A stretch of DNA of 64,000 nucleotides from positions 220,081-284,080 of the forward strand of contig VWZL01000812.1 of the NCBI GenBank assembly GCA_013396915.1, in the 5' to 3' direction. Below the pieces are notes generated by a model, which saw only the letters and a program-made list of their open reading frames with translations, searched no databases and had not been told where the DNA came from. The position numbers and the translations under genes were made by a program. This DNA is from Stercorarius parasiticus (lineage: Eukaryota > Chordata > Aves > Charadriiformes > Stercorariidae). Positions 38,426 through 51,696 of this stretch are shown piece by piece (the stretch's first letter is position 1; each line of letters starts with the position of its first letter).

Positions 38426-39991
38426 GGAATTTGGTCATTCATCTGAGATTTTGTTAGATCTTATTGAGCTACAAAAAACTGTAAATCCTACACAAATGGC
38501 CGTAGCACCTGCACAGGTCATCTGTTCAGCTCAAGTGCATTAAGAGTGATGTATCTCAGGCAGTGGGCTTTTGAAGCAGCAGCTGTGAATTTAATGTATT
38601 TGAGCAAAATAATGAAAATATAGTTTTTGCAACACTGGAGTGATACAGGTAATTTCCTTTGTGGAAAAAAGACAAAGTGGCCCAACGTATAGTACAGAGA
38701 AGCAGGTGGATTTCATCCTGGCAAGTCTATAGGTATTCTTCCTATGATTTATATCTTTCTTGCCTGTTTTTCTGTACTGAGAGCTCCCCTCCATATTTTC
38801 AGTAGCAAAAGAATTCATTTGAGGGAAAGGGATTCCCCAGCTTTTCTTGTTCTGTAACTTTCTCAACCAGCCAAACAGTATTAAAAATCCTTAAAGACTA
38901 GGACATCTCTACTTTGGGGCATTTACTAGATTTCCTGTGTCGCCTCCTTCCTCTCTCCCACACCATAGCCAGGCATAGCATCAAGACTTTTTAATAGTTT
39001 CTTTGCTTATTTTATTTATTTTTTTTTTTTAATGATCCTGATCTAGCCATGAAATTATGTGTTGGTAGATACCTCATCACATTTCTTTGTAATTTTTTTC
39101 TTTTATCTTCTGGCTAATTACCGATCTGGAGCAGGCAGTTAGGTAACCAAACAAATGTGCTTTCATGCTTAATGGTACCCCAGCTGAGAGAAATACAGAT
39201 AATAGCTGTTTAAGAGTTTAGAGATCAGCCACTGTTTTCCAAGTAGAGATTATGCCAGCAAAGACAGCAATGAGAAAAATCTATAGGTTTTTCTTTACAG
39301 TTAATTAAGCATGAACAAGTTTTTGCTTTGTTTTGTTTTATTTTCTTGGTTTTGTCTCAGAAAAATCAATAAAATTGCATGATGAACCATTGCTCACTGG
39401 TACATTTTTATCTTTGCTCCTCCCTTCTGCTCTTCTGTGTGAAATATGAGCACGTTTTTCATTATCTATTTCAGGTCCTTCAGCCTTCAGAATAGCTCTC
39501 TGATGCAACAATTAATAGTCAATTTAAATATAAATATCAGGCCACCTCCAGTTCTGGCTAGAATCATTGATTTAATTTCCTAATGACAGAAGAATTAAGT
39601 AATAGGCCCTAAGTAGGAATGCAGGCAACCATGTGAAACCATGTGCCAAATTGATATTTCAGCAACCCTGATAACTTATTAGGATGACAGCCATGGGATG
39701 TCACAGAGCTGAATGATAAATTTTCAGTCTGCTCCTTTCCTACTTCAAAATTATTTTTGTATTGCAAAATTAATTGGCATTTGTGTTGACAGTCAGTGTC
39801 GTCTTCAGTAACGTTTAAAGTAAGAAACTCACAATGTTACTAAATGCTGAGAAAAAGTAAAACAAGTCATCTTACACAATAAACAGGCAGATAAAGGGGG
39901 CCGGAATCCATTTTACATAGGGCCAATCCAAGTCTGACATATCATTTAAGCACAATCATGGCAAGATACAGCACTTAAGAACTGCATAGGC

Positions 39992-40001
39992 CTATAAATA
40001 G
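39992..40001. promoter_or_regulatory. MEF2-type motif CTATAAATAG
   Basis: A perfect match to the MEF2 consensus CTA(A/T)4TAG, also readable as a TATA-like box. It lies just downstream of a stretch that resembles a conserved non-coding element. A ten-base match can occur by chance in AT-rich DNA. Confidence 0.3.
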
Positions 40002-43000
40002 GGAGAATTTCATACAAGAGGAGTAAATTGGAAAAGTACATTTAGAATTGCAGGCCTGAAAGCACAAAATGCCAATAAGAGCAGAATAAATACATTTGAA
40101 AGCTGAAATAAACTTTTGGCTGCCATGAGGGTTTTGGGGAGGAAGGGTAGAAACAAAAAGTGGCCATGAATGAATCTCCTCTGAAATGCTCTGGTGGTAT
40201 ATGTTTTCAAGTAATTGAAAAGGGTCAGTGAGGTTTTAATAAGAAAACCAATGTCAGTTATGCATACAGGTTAGATTTTATGTTTTCAAATGAACAGAGA
40301 AATTCTTGAAATGAATTAATGGTTGTGCAGTTAAATTATCTCCTGTTACACCCAGTAGCAGTTTTATCCTTGATTTTAGAAAGATGAAAAAATCGTATCT
40401 TACCTACTTCCTGAAAAATATCACTAATCCAACGCACCCTTAACAGAAGTTCTTGGGTTTTTTCCCATCCTTGCAGTGCACTAAATATTGACAGAATTGT
40501 AGAGATTTCAGCCAGTAACAACCAACTTGCATATACTTCACCATACTCCCTTACTCTAGCTTTTGTTCCAGAAAACTACTGTGGAGGCATTTTTTTTCCC
40601 ATTTCATTTTGTTAGACCAAAAGACATAGACTTTTCAGATTAACATGAGTATCAAACAAGCTGGGAATGCTCCCTGGTAGCATGGTGCACCTCTATTCCA
40701 ACCTTAGATTCTTAAAACAGGTTATGTATTAGTTGTTTGTAGTGCTTATAACATGGAAGAAAAAGCTCTACCTAAAATATAGACCGTGTAACTTCTGAAT
40801 GACACCAAGAATCAGGATCAGCATTCTGAAAAGGATTTGTTAAGCAGTATTATGAAGGCAATATAACTTGTAGAACGATGGTACTGTTGTTCTTTATACT
40901 ATGATTTCTAGTGATGTTCCACTGTGCCTAAGGAATCTGCTTTTGGACAAACAAATGCCTTTGAAAGTTAATGCAGATATTTTGAAAATTACACTCTCAG
41001 GTACAGAAACAGGGTGGGTACTCCGTAAATGAGATATGTACCTTCCCTGAAGCATTTCTGTCCCAGAACTCATTTGCAGGTTTGCGACAAGCTTTGTGTA
41101 AGGGGAGCACACATTGTTTCTGCTGCAAGAAACCAGGGACCGAATTGTGAGGATGTACGTCTTCACCAATGTATAATTGCTGAATGTATGTTCCAAGCCC
41201 CACACCCTCACTCCAAACTCCACAAAACAAAACAAATCAACTGAAGAAATATGAGTTTCTCTAACACTGTATCTCTAGGCAGTTGTGACATTTGAATAGG
41301 TAAGGGAAAAAATCACCTTATAAAATAGTGATTAGAGTACTTTTAATACTAAAAGTACTAAAAAAAAACAGTTATAAAGTTTATAATTTCAGGCAATTTT
41401 TTAAAGGTTAAAAAATACAATTGGAGCTGGTGATCCCTGTGTGAGTTAAAAAGATACTCGTATTAGTAAAAGAGATACCCAATGCACCCAAAAGCAGCTG
41501 AAGCTTTTTGAGATGTTATTTCTTTCTTCAGATACTGTAATGGCTGTATAAGAATTTTCTCTGGGTAGTACAAAGCTTCAAAATGTTCAAAGAAATAAAC
41601 CCTATCATTTATTATGAGTGAGGTAATTCTAAATAAACAGAGTAATTCAAAATGTGAACAAAAGAACCACAGACTTAACCTTACTAAAAGGTCAAATTCT
41701 CCCTTCAGATACATGAACTTTGAAGGAATGCTCATGGGCAGAGTTTGGGCCCTGATGTACATAGTACAAATTTAGCAAATATATTATTGAACCCATGGCT
41801 CTGTAAAGAGATTTCAAAATCATGTGTGTTAACTATGTTGCATAGGGAATAGGCCTTTGTGAAGCAACTCAAGAGGATTGAAAGTAATTCGCTGTTGGAG
41901 GTAATGGTAGTCCTGAGGATTTCTAACAGTTTAAGGTGACATGACTGAAATAATGTATTACTTACAGTTACACTGATGAAAATAATTTGAGTGTGGAATT
42001 ATACGGACAGTTGCTGGCACTCTGATATTAAGGTTATTCAATTTTCCTTACAACCTACCATTTTCAGTTGCTTGTCATATTGCCAGACTTCAAAAGTGTG
42101 GATTGAATGAACTGATATTTGGCTTTAAATGGATCTTTTTCAAATATTATTATTTTTAGAGTTCAGCAAAACTGTAAGGGATTTTAATTTTGTTATTTTT
42201 GGGGGAGAAAGGTTAGCAACAGATGCTAGAGATAATTTTACCTGTTTGTTTGCTTTTCTGTTATTCTGTTACTCTTTAGAAAAAGTCTCTGGTGAAAAGT
42301 GTATCATATTTCGCAGGAAAAGTTCTGTGGTCCAAATGGTGGCTTACTAGAAACCTTCCCCACTCAGCTTTATTTAAATAACTGGAAATTGCTGCTTTGG
42401 CGGGGGAACAAACTAAATACCCCCAAAACCCAAACATACAAACAAAGCAATCCAGGACCTCCCAAAACAGAAACCTGACCAAAAAAACGCACGGGGAGGG
42501 GGCAGTTACTCTTGTGTATTGAGTATGATGAGTGTTTAAAGTGCTCCAACACTGATTTTTGAGATGAGTATTCAGTTTCCTTATCCACCTGGGAGGAATT
42601 AAGACCCACATCCTGGGAAAATGCTTTAGGCAGAAAGCTTTAAACAGTTTTTATGTAAGGAACTAGGGACAGGGAAGAAATTAGTATCTCCATTTGAAAC
42701 TCTTCTATTGTGCAGTGAAAATGAACATGATTTTCTAGTCTACTGTGTAGGGCACTCAATAAAAGGAGGTTTGTAGGTCCCAATCCCCAGTTCAAAGCCT
42801 GGTTATGTAGTTTAGTGAATGATCTTTTTCATATAAAATACATACCCAGTCACCGAGGCCTAGACATATTTGTTGGTTCTTGCCAGAGCAGCAGCAGCTG
42901 GTAATCAACCTCCTCTGATACTGAGAAAAAGTGAATGTAGGTTTCATCCAACAGTAAAGTAAATCCTATGACAGCTGGAAATCCACTGAATATAAAGGAA

Positions 43001-45247
43001 GTAGAGAACTCTATTTCCACACAAAACCTACAAGGACGTGGTAATTGTCATTATGGGGGACAAAGGACAATGAGGGAGAAAGAAATAAAAGGAGAGGTTT
43101 TGGATTCTGATTGTCAGAGGAGGCAACCAGAGGCTAGCAGACAAGTAAGCAGTTAGTTTAGGGGACTTAAATACTTATTTTCCTGATAAATCCCACTTTA
43201 ACTTCCTAAAAAATGCTTCCATATAAACAGTTAGAAATGTGAGTCTCATTGATTTCAATGGGAATGAAGTTTCCAGATTCCTACCTGCACTAGGGTGGCC
43301 ATCAGCTTCTGGTTTCTCTTCCCTTGTGGAGAAACCTCACTTTTACTCCTCCCTGATGCACATATAGTGGACCTTAGTGAAGTTATTAAGTCGTTTGTCT
43401 CTGAAATGGAAATCAGAACGGAAGTGTAATTGCAATGTCGTGATATTCTTTTTCACACACTTATCTCTCATCTGAAGCTGTGTATTTACTTGTTCATCAT
43501 CATCCGTTCACAGCAGATGAAGTTAGGTAAGTTAGGTGCTCCACTTTTGGTCTCCAGTATCTTAGATTTTATTTAATATAGTGGTGTTACTCAAAGGCTC
43601 TGGGTGTACTTTAGGATACTCATTACCTTACAATGGTTAGCATTAGCAGAGATTCAATCGTTTGCAGAGCTGAAAACGTTTATTGACAGATAGTAATGAC
43701 ATTAAGACTTTCTTTTTAAAAAATGCATGCAGTCAATGTGTTTTAGCAATATAGTATATCAATTAAAGCCATACACAAATTCAGGTTTAGCTGAAATAAC
43801 ACCACCTTTAGAGCACAAATTCTTGTTTAAAGTATAAAGAAACCAAAGGCACATTATTTTGTCTGAAACATGATGTTACACTTTAAAAGGATCAGGCATC
43901 AAGTGGCTCATGTCTCCACTGACATGTATGTAGCAGAAACAGCTCCTTCTTATTTCATTATATCACTGTGAGAAGTGGCTTGGGAGAAACAGAGTTTATT
44001 GTGCTTTGCCAGGGACTTGATTTTTTAAAAAAAATCAAACATAAAACTGTATGAAAAATGTTTTAAAATATACATTTATTTGCTTATCCTGAAAGTATTT
44101 CATTTTTGAAACTTTTGAAATGTGTTGTGAGAGAAAAATGGTACTATTTCCTTTCAAATAACTCAGTCATTCACAGGAAAAATAAAATGTCATGAACTGC
44201 TAGTCATTTTAGTTTACAGAATCAATATTTTTCAAGCAGCTTCCCAGTTCCATGTAATAATAATATATTTCATTGTATTCTACCACCTGAAAGTCCCATC
44301 TCTATATCATCTGTGAAAAGATGAAAATGCCTGCAGCTAATACTGCAGTCACCATACTGTTGAATTATGAATTTTGCTTTCACGCACACAAACTGCTAAC
44401 TTAGCTTATGTGAGTAATATTAACCAAAAACTACATAAGGATTCGAGATTCACTCATGTTCACTAATAAAGGAACAAATAGTAGGAAGGAATAAAAGAGG
44501 GAGACTAATGGGAGAACCCTGAGTCGGGAATGGGCACTGCTGAGACATTTCAAATCACTTACTGGCAATTTATAAAATAGCACACCTGTGAGAATGTGTG
44601 GAAAGTCCTTGTCAGGTTTTTCGATTGTCAGCGTAATTGGGGTGTAAATGTGGGGAACAATATTATGCATAAAGACTTCTAAATCAGCAATGCAGTCTAG
44701 AAAGACAGAAATTACAGCTTCAAATTTTAGTTCAAAAATATGTCTGCTGCTGCTCAGTCACATGGAGCTATTTTTGAAATCTCTATAAGAAGCTATGAAC
44801 TAAGTTCCCCAAAATAATCTGAAAAAATATTTTGTGACTTTTTTAAAGATGAAAACAAGAAAGAAAAATTAAGCAATTCCTCAGTTACAGTATATTTTTT
44901 AGGTCACTGTGCACTGAAATACGATTGTTTCTTACATTGATGGGGTTCTTCAGAAAAATTAAAACCACAGCCCATAACTGGAATTATGGAGTATGGCACT
45001 TTCTTTAGTGCCACTTCTGGGTTTTATGCAATGTCTATCTAAGGTAAATTACACAAATACGGGACTGAGTTCTGAGTCTTACACCTCCCATGAAAATTTC
45101 CTCCCTATTGGCCAGAAAAAAAGATGCTGATTCTCATATTTTTTTCTCTGTCTTGCTTTCTTTCAGGAGAGCAGCATAGCTTTTCAAAAAGGGTGCTTTT
45201 TAATCCCTTCCTGCTTTCCTCACCTCCATCCTTGTCTACAACTTGAT

Positions 45248-45360
45248 GATTACAGCACACTTCTGGAAAGCAGCAGACGTGGTTTCAAATCCTGGCAGAC
45301 TGAAGTGAGAATAAACTCAAGTCTTCCGCCTCCTGGCGAAGTGCACTAACCACTATGCTA
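45248..45360. repeat. Imperfect inverted repeat with two tRNA-like arms
   Basis: On the minus strand the right arm reads TAGCATAGTGGTTAGTGCAC, then TTCGCCAGGAGGCGGAAGAC and TTGAGTTTATTCTC. This resembles a tRNA-derived module with an A box (TAGCATAGTGG) and a decayed B box. On the plus strand the left arm (45248-45295) contains GGTTTCAAATCC, a near-perfect Pol III B box (GGTTCRANTCC). The arms align with each other as inverted copies over about 48 bases with mismatches, separated by about 11 bases. It looks like an ancient palindromic tRNA-derived repeat; it is too decayed for a functional tRNA gene. Confidence 0.5.
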
Positions 45361-46769
45361 TTATGAAAATAAGCCGGTGGTAGTAGCAGCATTTGAAAAG
45401 AAAGCAGCAGCTACTACAGTATTGTGTGAAGTGCCTGATCTTGTTACTATGTGTTAGGGATTCTCTGAAAAATACTACGAGCTCAAGCCCCTGAGGGGAC
45501 TTGCACACAAAAGTGCTAGTTTCTGAAAACCAGTTGGGCACTGATATTTATATGACAACATATATCTCATCAGTCTCAAGTTTGAGGGACCTACTGCCAC
45601 ATTCAGGACAAAAAGTTTTGTGTACTTAAGGAGCACTTATAATTAAGAAAAAAAAACAGATAAAAAACGAGTTGTTACAAAAATTAGATGTCACTAACCT
45701 TAGGTGGATATTTAAGTTTTCAGGATCACCACTTTTGACATGGAATAGTGTATTCTATCTAGCTAATTCAGGGTCTATATACTTAGGATGGGGTGAAAGC
45801 AGGCAGGTGGGGTTAAATCTGTGCCTTTGTTTTATTCTCAGAACAGATTCAAAATGCTTGCAAAAGTATTTCCAGAAGTTAGCTACATTCTCAGATTTCA
45901 TGACCCAGCTTGCAACTTGATGGAGTAAAACATTTCTGTGTGTTTTATTAATTAGATTAAAGTGACTAATCAAGGAAATATTCACCTAAACAAGCATATT
46001 AATACAATTAATTAAACTAAGTATGGACAGAACAATTTTAATTGAGGTCACAGTAAAGACTGAGCCAATAAATAACTATTTTCGAACATCTAAATCTTCA
46101 ACTGTTACAGGTGATCACTGAATTAAGGGTTTGACATGAGATGAGGTTATTTTATACTAAACTTACTTTAGGAAATATAATTCAGAGTCATTAAAACTGG
46201 GGAACAAGCAATTCCAGTCACTGCAGTTACAATTTCCTACTAGAGAAAAGCAAATAAATATGCAAGATATATGTGTTCTTCATTTAAGTATCTGTTCTGA
46301 GCTAAGCTACTCAACAAAGGTTTTAGATTCTTAATCAAAGGAATTGTCTACTCTTTCTAGCATGCTATTTAGTCATTAAAAAATATTATTTCCTTCTAAA
46401 AAAAATATTTTAAGTAATACCATTTTTTAACTCCTGTGTCTATTGATTTATTTATTGGCAGATGCATTTATTTTAGAAAACGACAAATGGTGTTTTTCTC
46501 CTACATACCTGCATTTGTGCATAGCTACGCAAAAAAGAAAACCTGATTAATGTAAAGTTTAAGCTTCTTCTGCTTTGTCTCTATAAAGGACTTGAACTCA
46601 GGTCATTGATGTTGAAAATCTGTACATGGAAGTTTGATTGGAACTCCTAGAAAAGGTTTTTGGTAGCAGCCAGATTATGGTACCAGCAAGTCAAGTCTTT
46701 TGTCTGTTTCTCCTCTGGATGATAACATCCAAACATAACAGCTGAAAGAGGGAAGAGGCACACAGCAGT
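45361..46769. other. Unannotated AT-rich sequence
   Basis: No supportable gene or recognised repeat. The overlapping frames at 45672-45985 on both strands have no recognisable domain. Confidence 0.55.
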
Positions 46770-47250
46770 TGTCACAGGGACCCTGGGTAAGGTTATTACC
46801 AGAAGAGAATCACACCACACAGCAACATGTCATCGCAAGTTTATTGGCTTGGCAGGACAGGCAGTAGCATTAGCAGAGGAATAGCCATTCCTGCTCCCTA
46901 ATGCACAAGCACACATGCAAATCAGAACTCCAGCTCCTCCAGGGCAGTTTATCTCAGCACAACTTGGCTCAGGGGAGCAGAACACTCTGTCCTTCTGAGA
47001 TGTCAGGTCTGTGGCCAGCAGTTCAGCCCCTGTACATCACAGTTCATCCTCAGCCTCCAGCTTCCACAGATATCCCTGAATTCTGCCTACTTCTTTTTGA
47101 ACTATTTAGTACCTCTTTTTAACTATCTACTGACTTCCGTGGTAGTTTATCAGCATAAACTACTGATGGCTTTGTAGTTCTGCACCCCATGCCAATCTGC
47201 AGTTGCCAGGGTGGTTTTGATCACCCTCTGGCTTCCACCAAAAATGTCAT
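46770..47250 (-). mobile_element. Possible old LTR fragment (minus strand), tentative
   Basis: This 480-bp block is GC-richer than its flanks. On the minus strand it begins TGACATTTTTGGTGGAAGCC and ends CCCAGGGTCCCTGTGACA, giving the TG...CA ends expected of an LTR. An AATAAA polyadenylation signal at 46845-46840 lies about 75 bases before that end, as in an R-U5 layout. I see no target-site duplication, no second LTR and no internal genes. Alternatively, the TGG near 47238 could be a primer-binding site with the LTR lying at higher coordinates. The family is not recognised. Confidence 0.3.
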
Positions 47251-48790
47251 AAAAAAGAAGAAGTTGCCTTTCTTATTCAGCTCCTTTGAGATTAATCTGG
47301 TTAGTTTGAGTCTGGCAGATGCAGTCCTTCATCTGGGTAGCAGACCCAGGTAAACTACACCTAGGGGCGCTGCTGTCCAGAGAGATCCCTTCTTCTGTTA
47401 TTCTGATGAGAAATCCAGGTCTAACCTTTCAAGGTTTAGAGAGACCAGAGTGCAGACTGTCTGTCTGTTGAGAGATAGTTTCATTCAACAGAATGTACAT
47501 GTGATCTGACCAAACGGTATCGTATACAGTAAAATGATGACTCCTTTTGCCAGAAGTCCCCTACACCAGACGGCAGACAATCCCTAAATGAACAGGGGTT
47601 GCGTAATTCTTTTCATGCGGGCTTCTTGCTATGTGTCAGGACAATCCAAAATCATAGCTCATCCTCTCTACTTCACAGGAAAACTAATTATTTAACATTT
47701 GATGTCACCCACTCTGTCAGAAAAAAAGCAATACATATTCCATTTCTCCATTTTACATATGTATTATATTTTCTGCAATCATTTTCAAATTCAGACTCGG
47801 TAAACTGAGAAGACATTTATGCCAGTAAAGATTTGGACTTGCATTTTTTATGCTTGATTGGAGTTGGAAAAGTATTTCAAAGAAATTCAAGGGATCCTGT
47901 TAAAATGTTGAAATAAAATTATTCTGAAATATTTAAATTGAGGTATCACAAAAGGTTCTGTGTCTATTTCTTACCATTATATTAAAAATTCCCTATAATC
48001 ATCTTCTGTTTATTGAGAAGTTATTAAATGTTTGCCAAATCAATTAACTAAAATATTTCTATTAATTTAATTGCTATGAATATTTTGATGATTTCTTACC
48101 TTAGAACTGATTAAAACATCAAAAGAACTTAGTATATTGGTTTACTACGCATTTTACTAGTCAAACAATGAAACAAAAGTCTGCATTGAAATTTATTAAT
48201 TCTCAATGAAAGGATTGGTTTTTTTAACTATTTAAAGAATCAATCAATTTTTCTTAGGGAAATAGAAGCATTATTTTTTCATGGTGAGTACCTCCTGGAA
48301 ATTATTTTACAGAATAGATGTTTTTGATGTTAAAGAATAATGAATTTCAAGTGTTTATAAAAGAAATCAGTTCCAAATGGCTGTCTCTAAGTTTCATTGA
48401 AAAAAATACAGAAGGCTCGCTTTTCTTTTCTTACTTCTGTGACTCCATTGTAGACAGAGGCATCTGCTCTCATTTTGAGAAGATAATTTACAGTTGCAAC
48501 TTCATCAGTTGATTCCTGCACTTGGTGTATACTTATAACTTACATCTAAACAATCTCAGCAAATACCTAAAATGACACAAAATGTCAGCATGAATAATGC
48601 AAATATATATACATTACAAACTGCATTACAGATATTCTCTGATAATTTGGGGAATCTGTGCAAATAAATTGCATGAATGTTCTTTGAATTTTGAGTCTCA
48701 ATATGTCTCTAATTCATACCCAAACTCTGCTTAGACAACAGAGTTGATTTGGATTTTCTACAGAATTTCATTTTGTTTAATCTTCACATG

Positions 48791-48820
48791 ATGCTATGGA
48801 GGGGTATGCTATGGAGGGGT
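48791..48820. repeat. 15-bp perfect tandem duplication
   Basis: ATGCTATGGAGGGGT occurs at 48791-48805 and 48806-48820 without differences. Confidence 0.95.
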
Positions 48821-49469
48821 AAAGTGACAGTTGTTATGAAATTTAATGAAACAATCTGGAATAAAAAGAAATTTTATCTTTTTATGCAAAACAACATCTA
48901 TATGTAGTTTGTCCTCAAGAAGGTTGGTTAAAAGGGTCAGCTAAAAGCTATGAAGGTTTTCTAGTAATGGTAGTGGCAGTACTTTGTGTTAGTTCTTTGT
49001 GAGAAAGGAAGTACAGCTCTTTAGAGTTCTTTGACAAGTACAAAGAACAATTAAGAATACTAAACAACATGTGGCAATGAAGTGCATATAGGGTTTTGTT
49101 TGTAGAAATAAAAAGGAGTATTTCAATTTAGAGCTCTTGAAAAATATGCGTTTCCAATATCTTTATAACATAGTAACAGTGGTCTGGGAAAGGTGAGCAT
49201 TAACTACCAGCAAAAATATGATTCAGTGATTCTGATCATCCACATGTCCTAGGATATTTTTTTTCATGTAGAGGAAGAGACAGAGAATCTGAAAGTGCCC
49301 ACAAGATATTTCTGATATCCAGAAAAACATTGTTGTGACTTACTGGAGCCATTGAAAGCTGTTGCAAGGAGCAAAATGAGACCAAAGGAAGGAGGGTGAA
49401 TATGTCTGCAGAAGGGGAAACCTGACAAACACCGGCGTACCTCATGCAATGTCCTTCTCTGTCTAAACT

Positions 49470-49502
49470 CTCCACGTGGAGTATTACAAATCTGCCACGT
49501 GG
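49470..49502. promoter_or_regulatory. Two CACGTG E-boxes in tandem, candidate regulatory site
   Basis: CTCCACGTGGAG, a perfect 12-bp palindrome at 49470-49481, is followed by CCACGTGG at 49495-49502. CACGTG is the class-B E-box bound by MYC/MAX, USF and CLOCK/BMAL families. CpG-containing motifs are rare in this AT-rich DNA. No promoter is seen nearby. Confidence 0.3.
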
Positions 49503-50773
49503 AATAAATTTTAATCGTCAGTTAGGCTCATTTTGGAAAGGCAATGCAATTCTCTTCATTGAAAAAGTTCCACTGGCATAAACACTTAATAGTAACTTAC
49601 ATTATTCTGTATCTGTAATATAATGGATGTTGCCATCCACTGCCATATACAATAAGTATCAAGAGCAGGCCCTGCATCTGCAGAACCTCAGATAAAATTC
49701 TGACCTCAGCCTGAAGTATAATGGCCTGCAAATATACGTGTCCCAAAAGAACTCAGACTTCAGTGACATACTCCTCTTTTCCTGTAAACATGCAGTATTT
49801 TTTTTATTTTCACTTGCCTACACAAAAAGTTTATTGCTCCTTGTACTCACAGTTTAATTTCAGAATAAAAGCCACAAAACGTAAGCAACTTGTTTATCAT
49901 GACCAACATGAAAAATGCTAACTGAGCTTTAACTTTGTTGCCATTTTTTGTCCCTACTCTGGAACAAATATAAAGTGTCATAAGCCTGATCCTCGCCGCA
50001 AAGTAAAGCTGACACTTTTAGCTGTCTGACCAGTAATAGAAAAGAAGTGGTCAGTGGTCTTTTAAGTACAGCTGTTTTGGTGATTTAAGTAATGAGAAAG
50101 ATGGGCTGCAAGTGTGGGTAATCAGGTGGGCATGTTCAAACCCAGAACACTGAATTCTTGGAGTGTCCCTTAACCAACAAACCCTTGGTGAAGATGGGAT
50201 GGCATTTGTTTCCCTACCTCTAACAGGAAATGTGCCATTGTGAAAAGAATATAAGATCTAAAAGAGCCGAGAGTGAATAAGTGATTTAGTAATCTAGTGA
50301 GGCTGTTGAGGGCACTGCTCACTTCCTCATTCTTTTTCCATCATCCTAATGTGCACTTAAATACTCCCCTTACTCTCCTCTACCTGCTCCCAATTAGAAG
50401 AAAACGATGACTCTGATACAATGATGTTGTAAATGTCACAGTACTGTAGGATTTCAGCAGATTTGATTTTTTTAGCAGCTTAGAAGCTCTGCAGAACAAT
50501 TTCCGATTTGCATTTCATCACTACCTTAATGGAGGAACAGCAGTATGCTTGCGAATTAAAGCTTGCTAGATTAGGGAGTTTGTGCACAAGATTTCAAGTC
50601 TCTGGTGAATGGCTTGCTGTAGCTCTACAAATCATTCTGTCAAAGCAAATTGTGCTGTTAAAATACACATTTAAAACAATGCTCCCCAAATAGGTAATAT
50701 GGAGGTAATTGAAAAACCCAAAGTGCATACAAATAATTGGAAAAAGTGAGCAGTGAGGGAATAAGGAACTAAA

Positions 50774-50826
50774 TAAAAAAAAAAAAAACAAACACAAAAA
50801 AACCCCACCAAACCCCAAAAACCAAG
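50774..50826. repeat. A/C-rich simple tract
   Basis: A long A run passes into ACAAACAC, then CCCCACCAAACCCC units. Open frames called across it on the minus strand are artefacts of the tract. Confidence 0.9.
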
Positions 50827-51696
50827 GGAAATGTAAGTAAACATTACTGTAGAAAGAAGAAATATCATTTACTTTATCACCAACTGCAAATAAACCACAT
50901 ACTTTGGGGCTTAACTCTCACCTATTCTGCACACAGTGCTATCTACTGAGATGTGATGGGGAATCATGGGGAAAAATAAAGAAAACTTTATGCCTCATAA
51001 GTCTCACACTGAAATGCAATGAGAAACATGTAATTTTCTGCAAATGCCCAGAAAACATCCAGCTAGGAGCTCTTCATTTCATTAAATGGCATCATCGATT
51101 TCCATGGGAACTTACGACTTAAAGAGAAAATAGAGGCCAATGACAAATGCTAATCCTATAACATTTTTTTTAAATCAAGCCGTTAAATAAAATAAAAAAA
51201 ATACTCAGCAGTGTAGAAACTCACAGCAAATGAGTTTGTAACTTTTATGAACGCTGCTATAGGCTATGCAGCAGGTATAGTAAAAAAACTTATCTGCTCA
51301 AGTATTTATCAAAATGAGCCTTATAAGTCAGTATGTGTGCATACCTCTGTCACTCATCATAAATGTTAAGAAAGAATAAACTTGAATTAGATTTCTCTCC
51401 TCCCAACCCCTTCAGTATAAATCTATATATTAATAGGCAGGGGATATAATTACTAAAATAATCTTAAGAGATTTACGGGTTCATATTTTTAAGATTATAA
51501 AAGGTATACTGAATATTCAGTTCAACCCTCTATATAATTAACAGCACAAGTTTTTAGGTGAGATAAGGATGCTAATTAAGGGTTCTGTTGAGTAGATCTG
51601 TTTCCATTAAACACCTGGACCAACACAGATCCCTTCTTCATATGCGTGGAAAGGAAAAGAGAAAGCAGTGGATTTTTATGGATTCAATTGAAATTG

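Larger units (their letters stand above)
36538..45247. other. Unannotated AT-rich sequence with one conserved-looking stretch
   Basis: About 8.7 kb with no supportable gene. Contents noticed: a C-rich then A-rich tract at 38384-38425, poly-T near 39018-39031, homeobox-type TAAT clusters and a MEF2-type site at about 39.5-40.0 kb, a possible decayed tRNA-like repeat at 42737-42806, and a short near-palindrome centred on CATTGATTTCAATG near 43246-43261. Confidence 0.55.

Noticed and set aside
45270..45300. Functional tRNA gene suggested by GGTTTCAAATCC
   Set aside because: No paired acceptor or anticodon stem and no Pol III terminator in place; it fits a decayed repeat arm.
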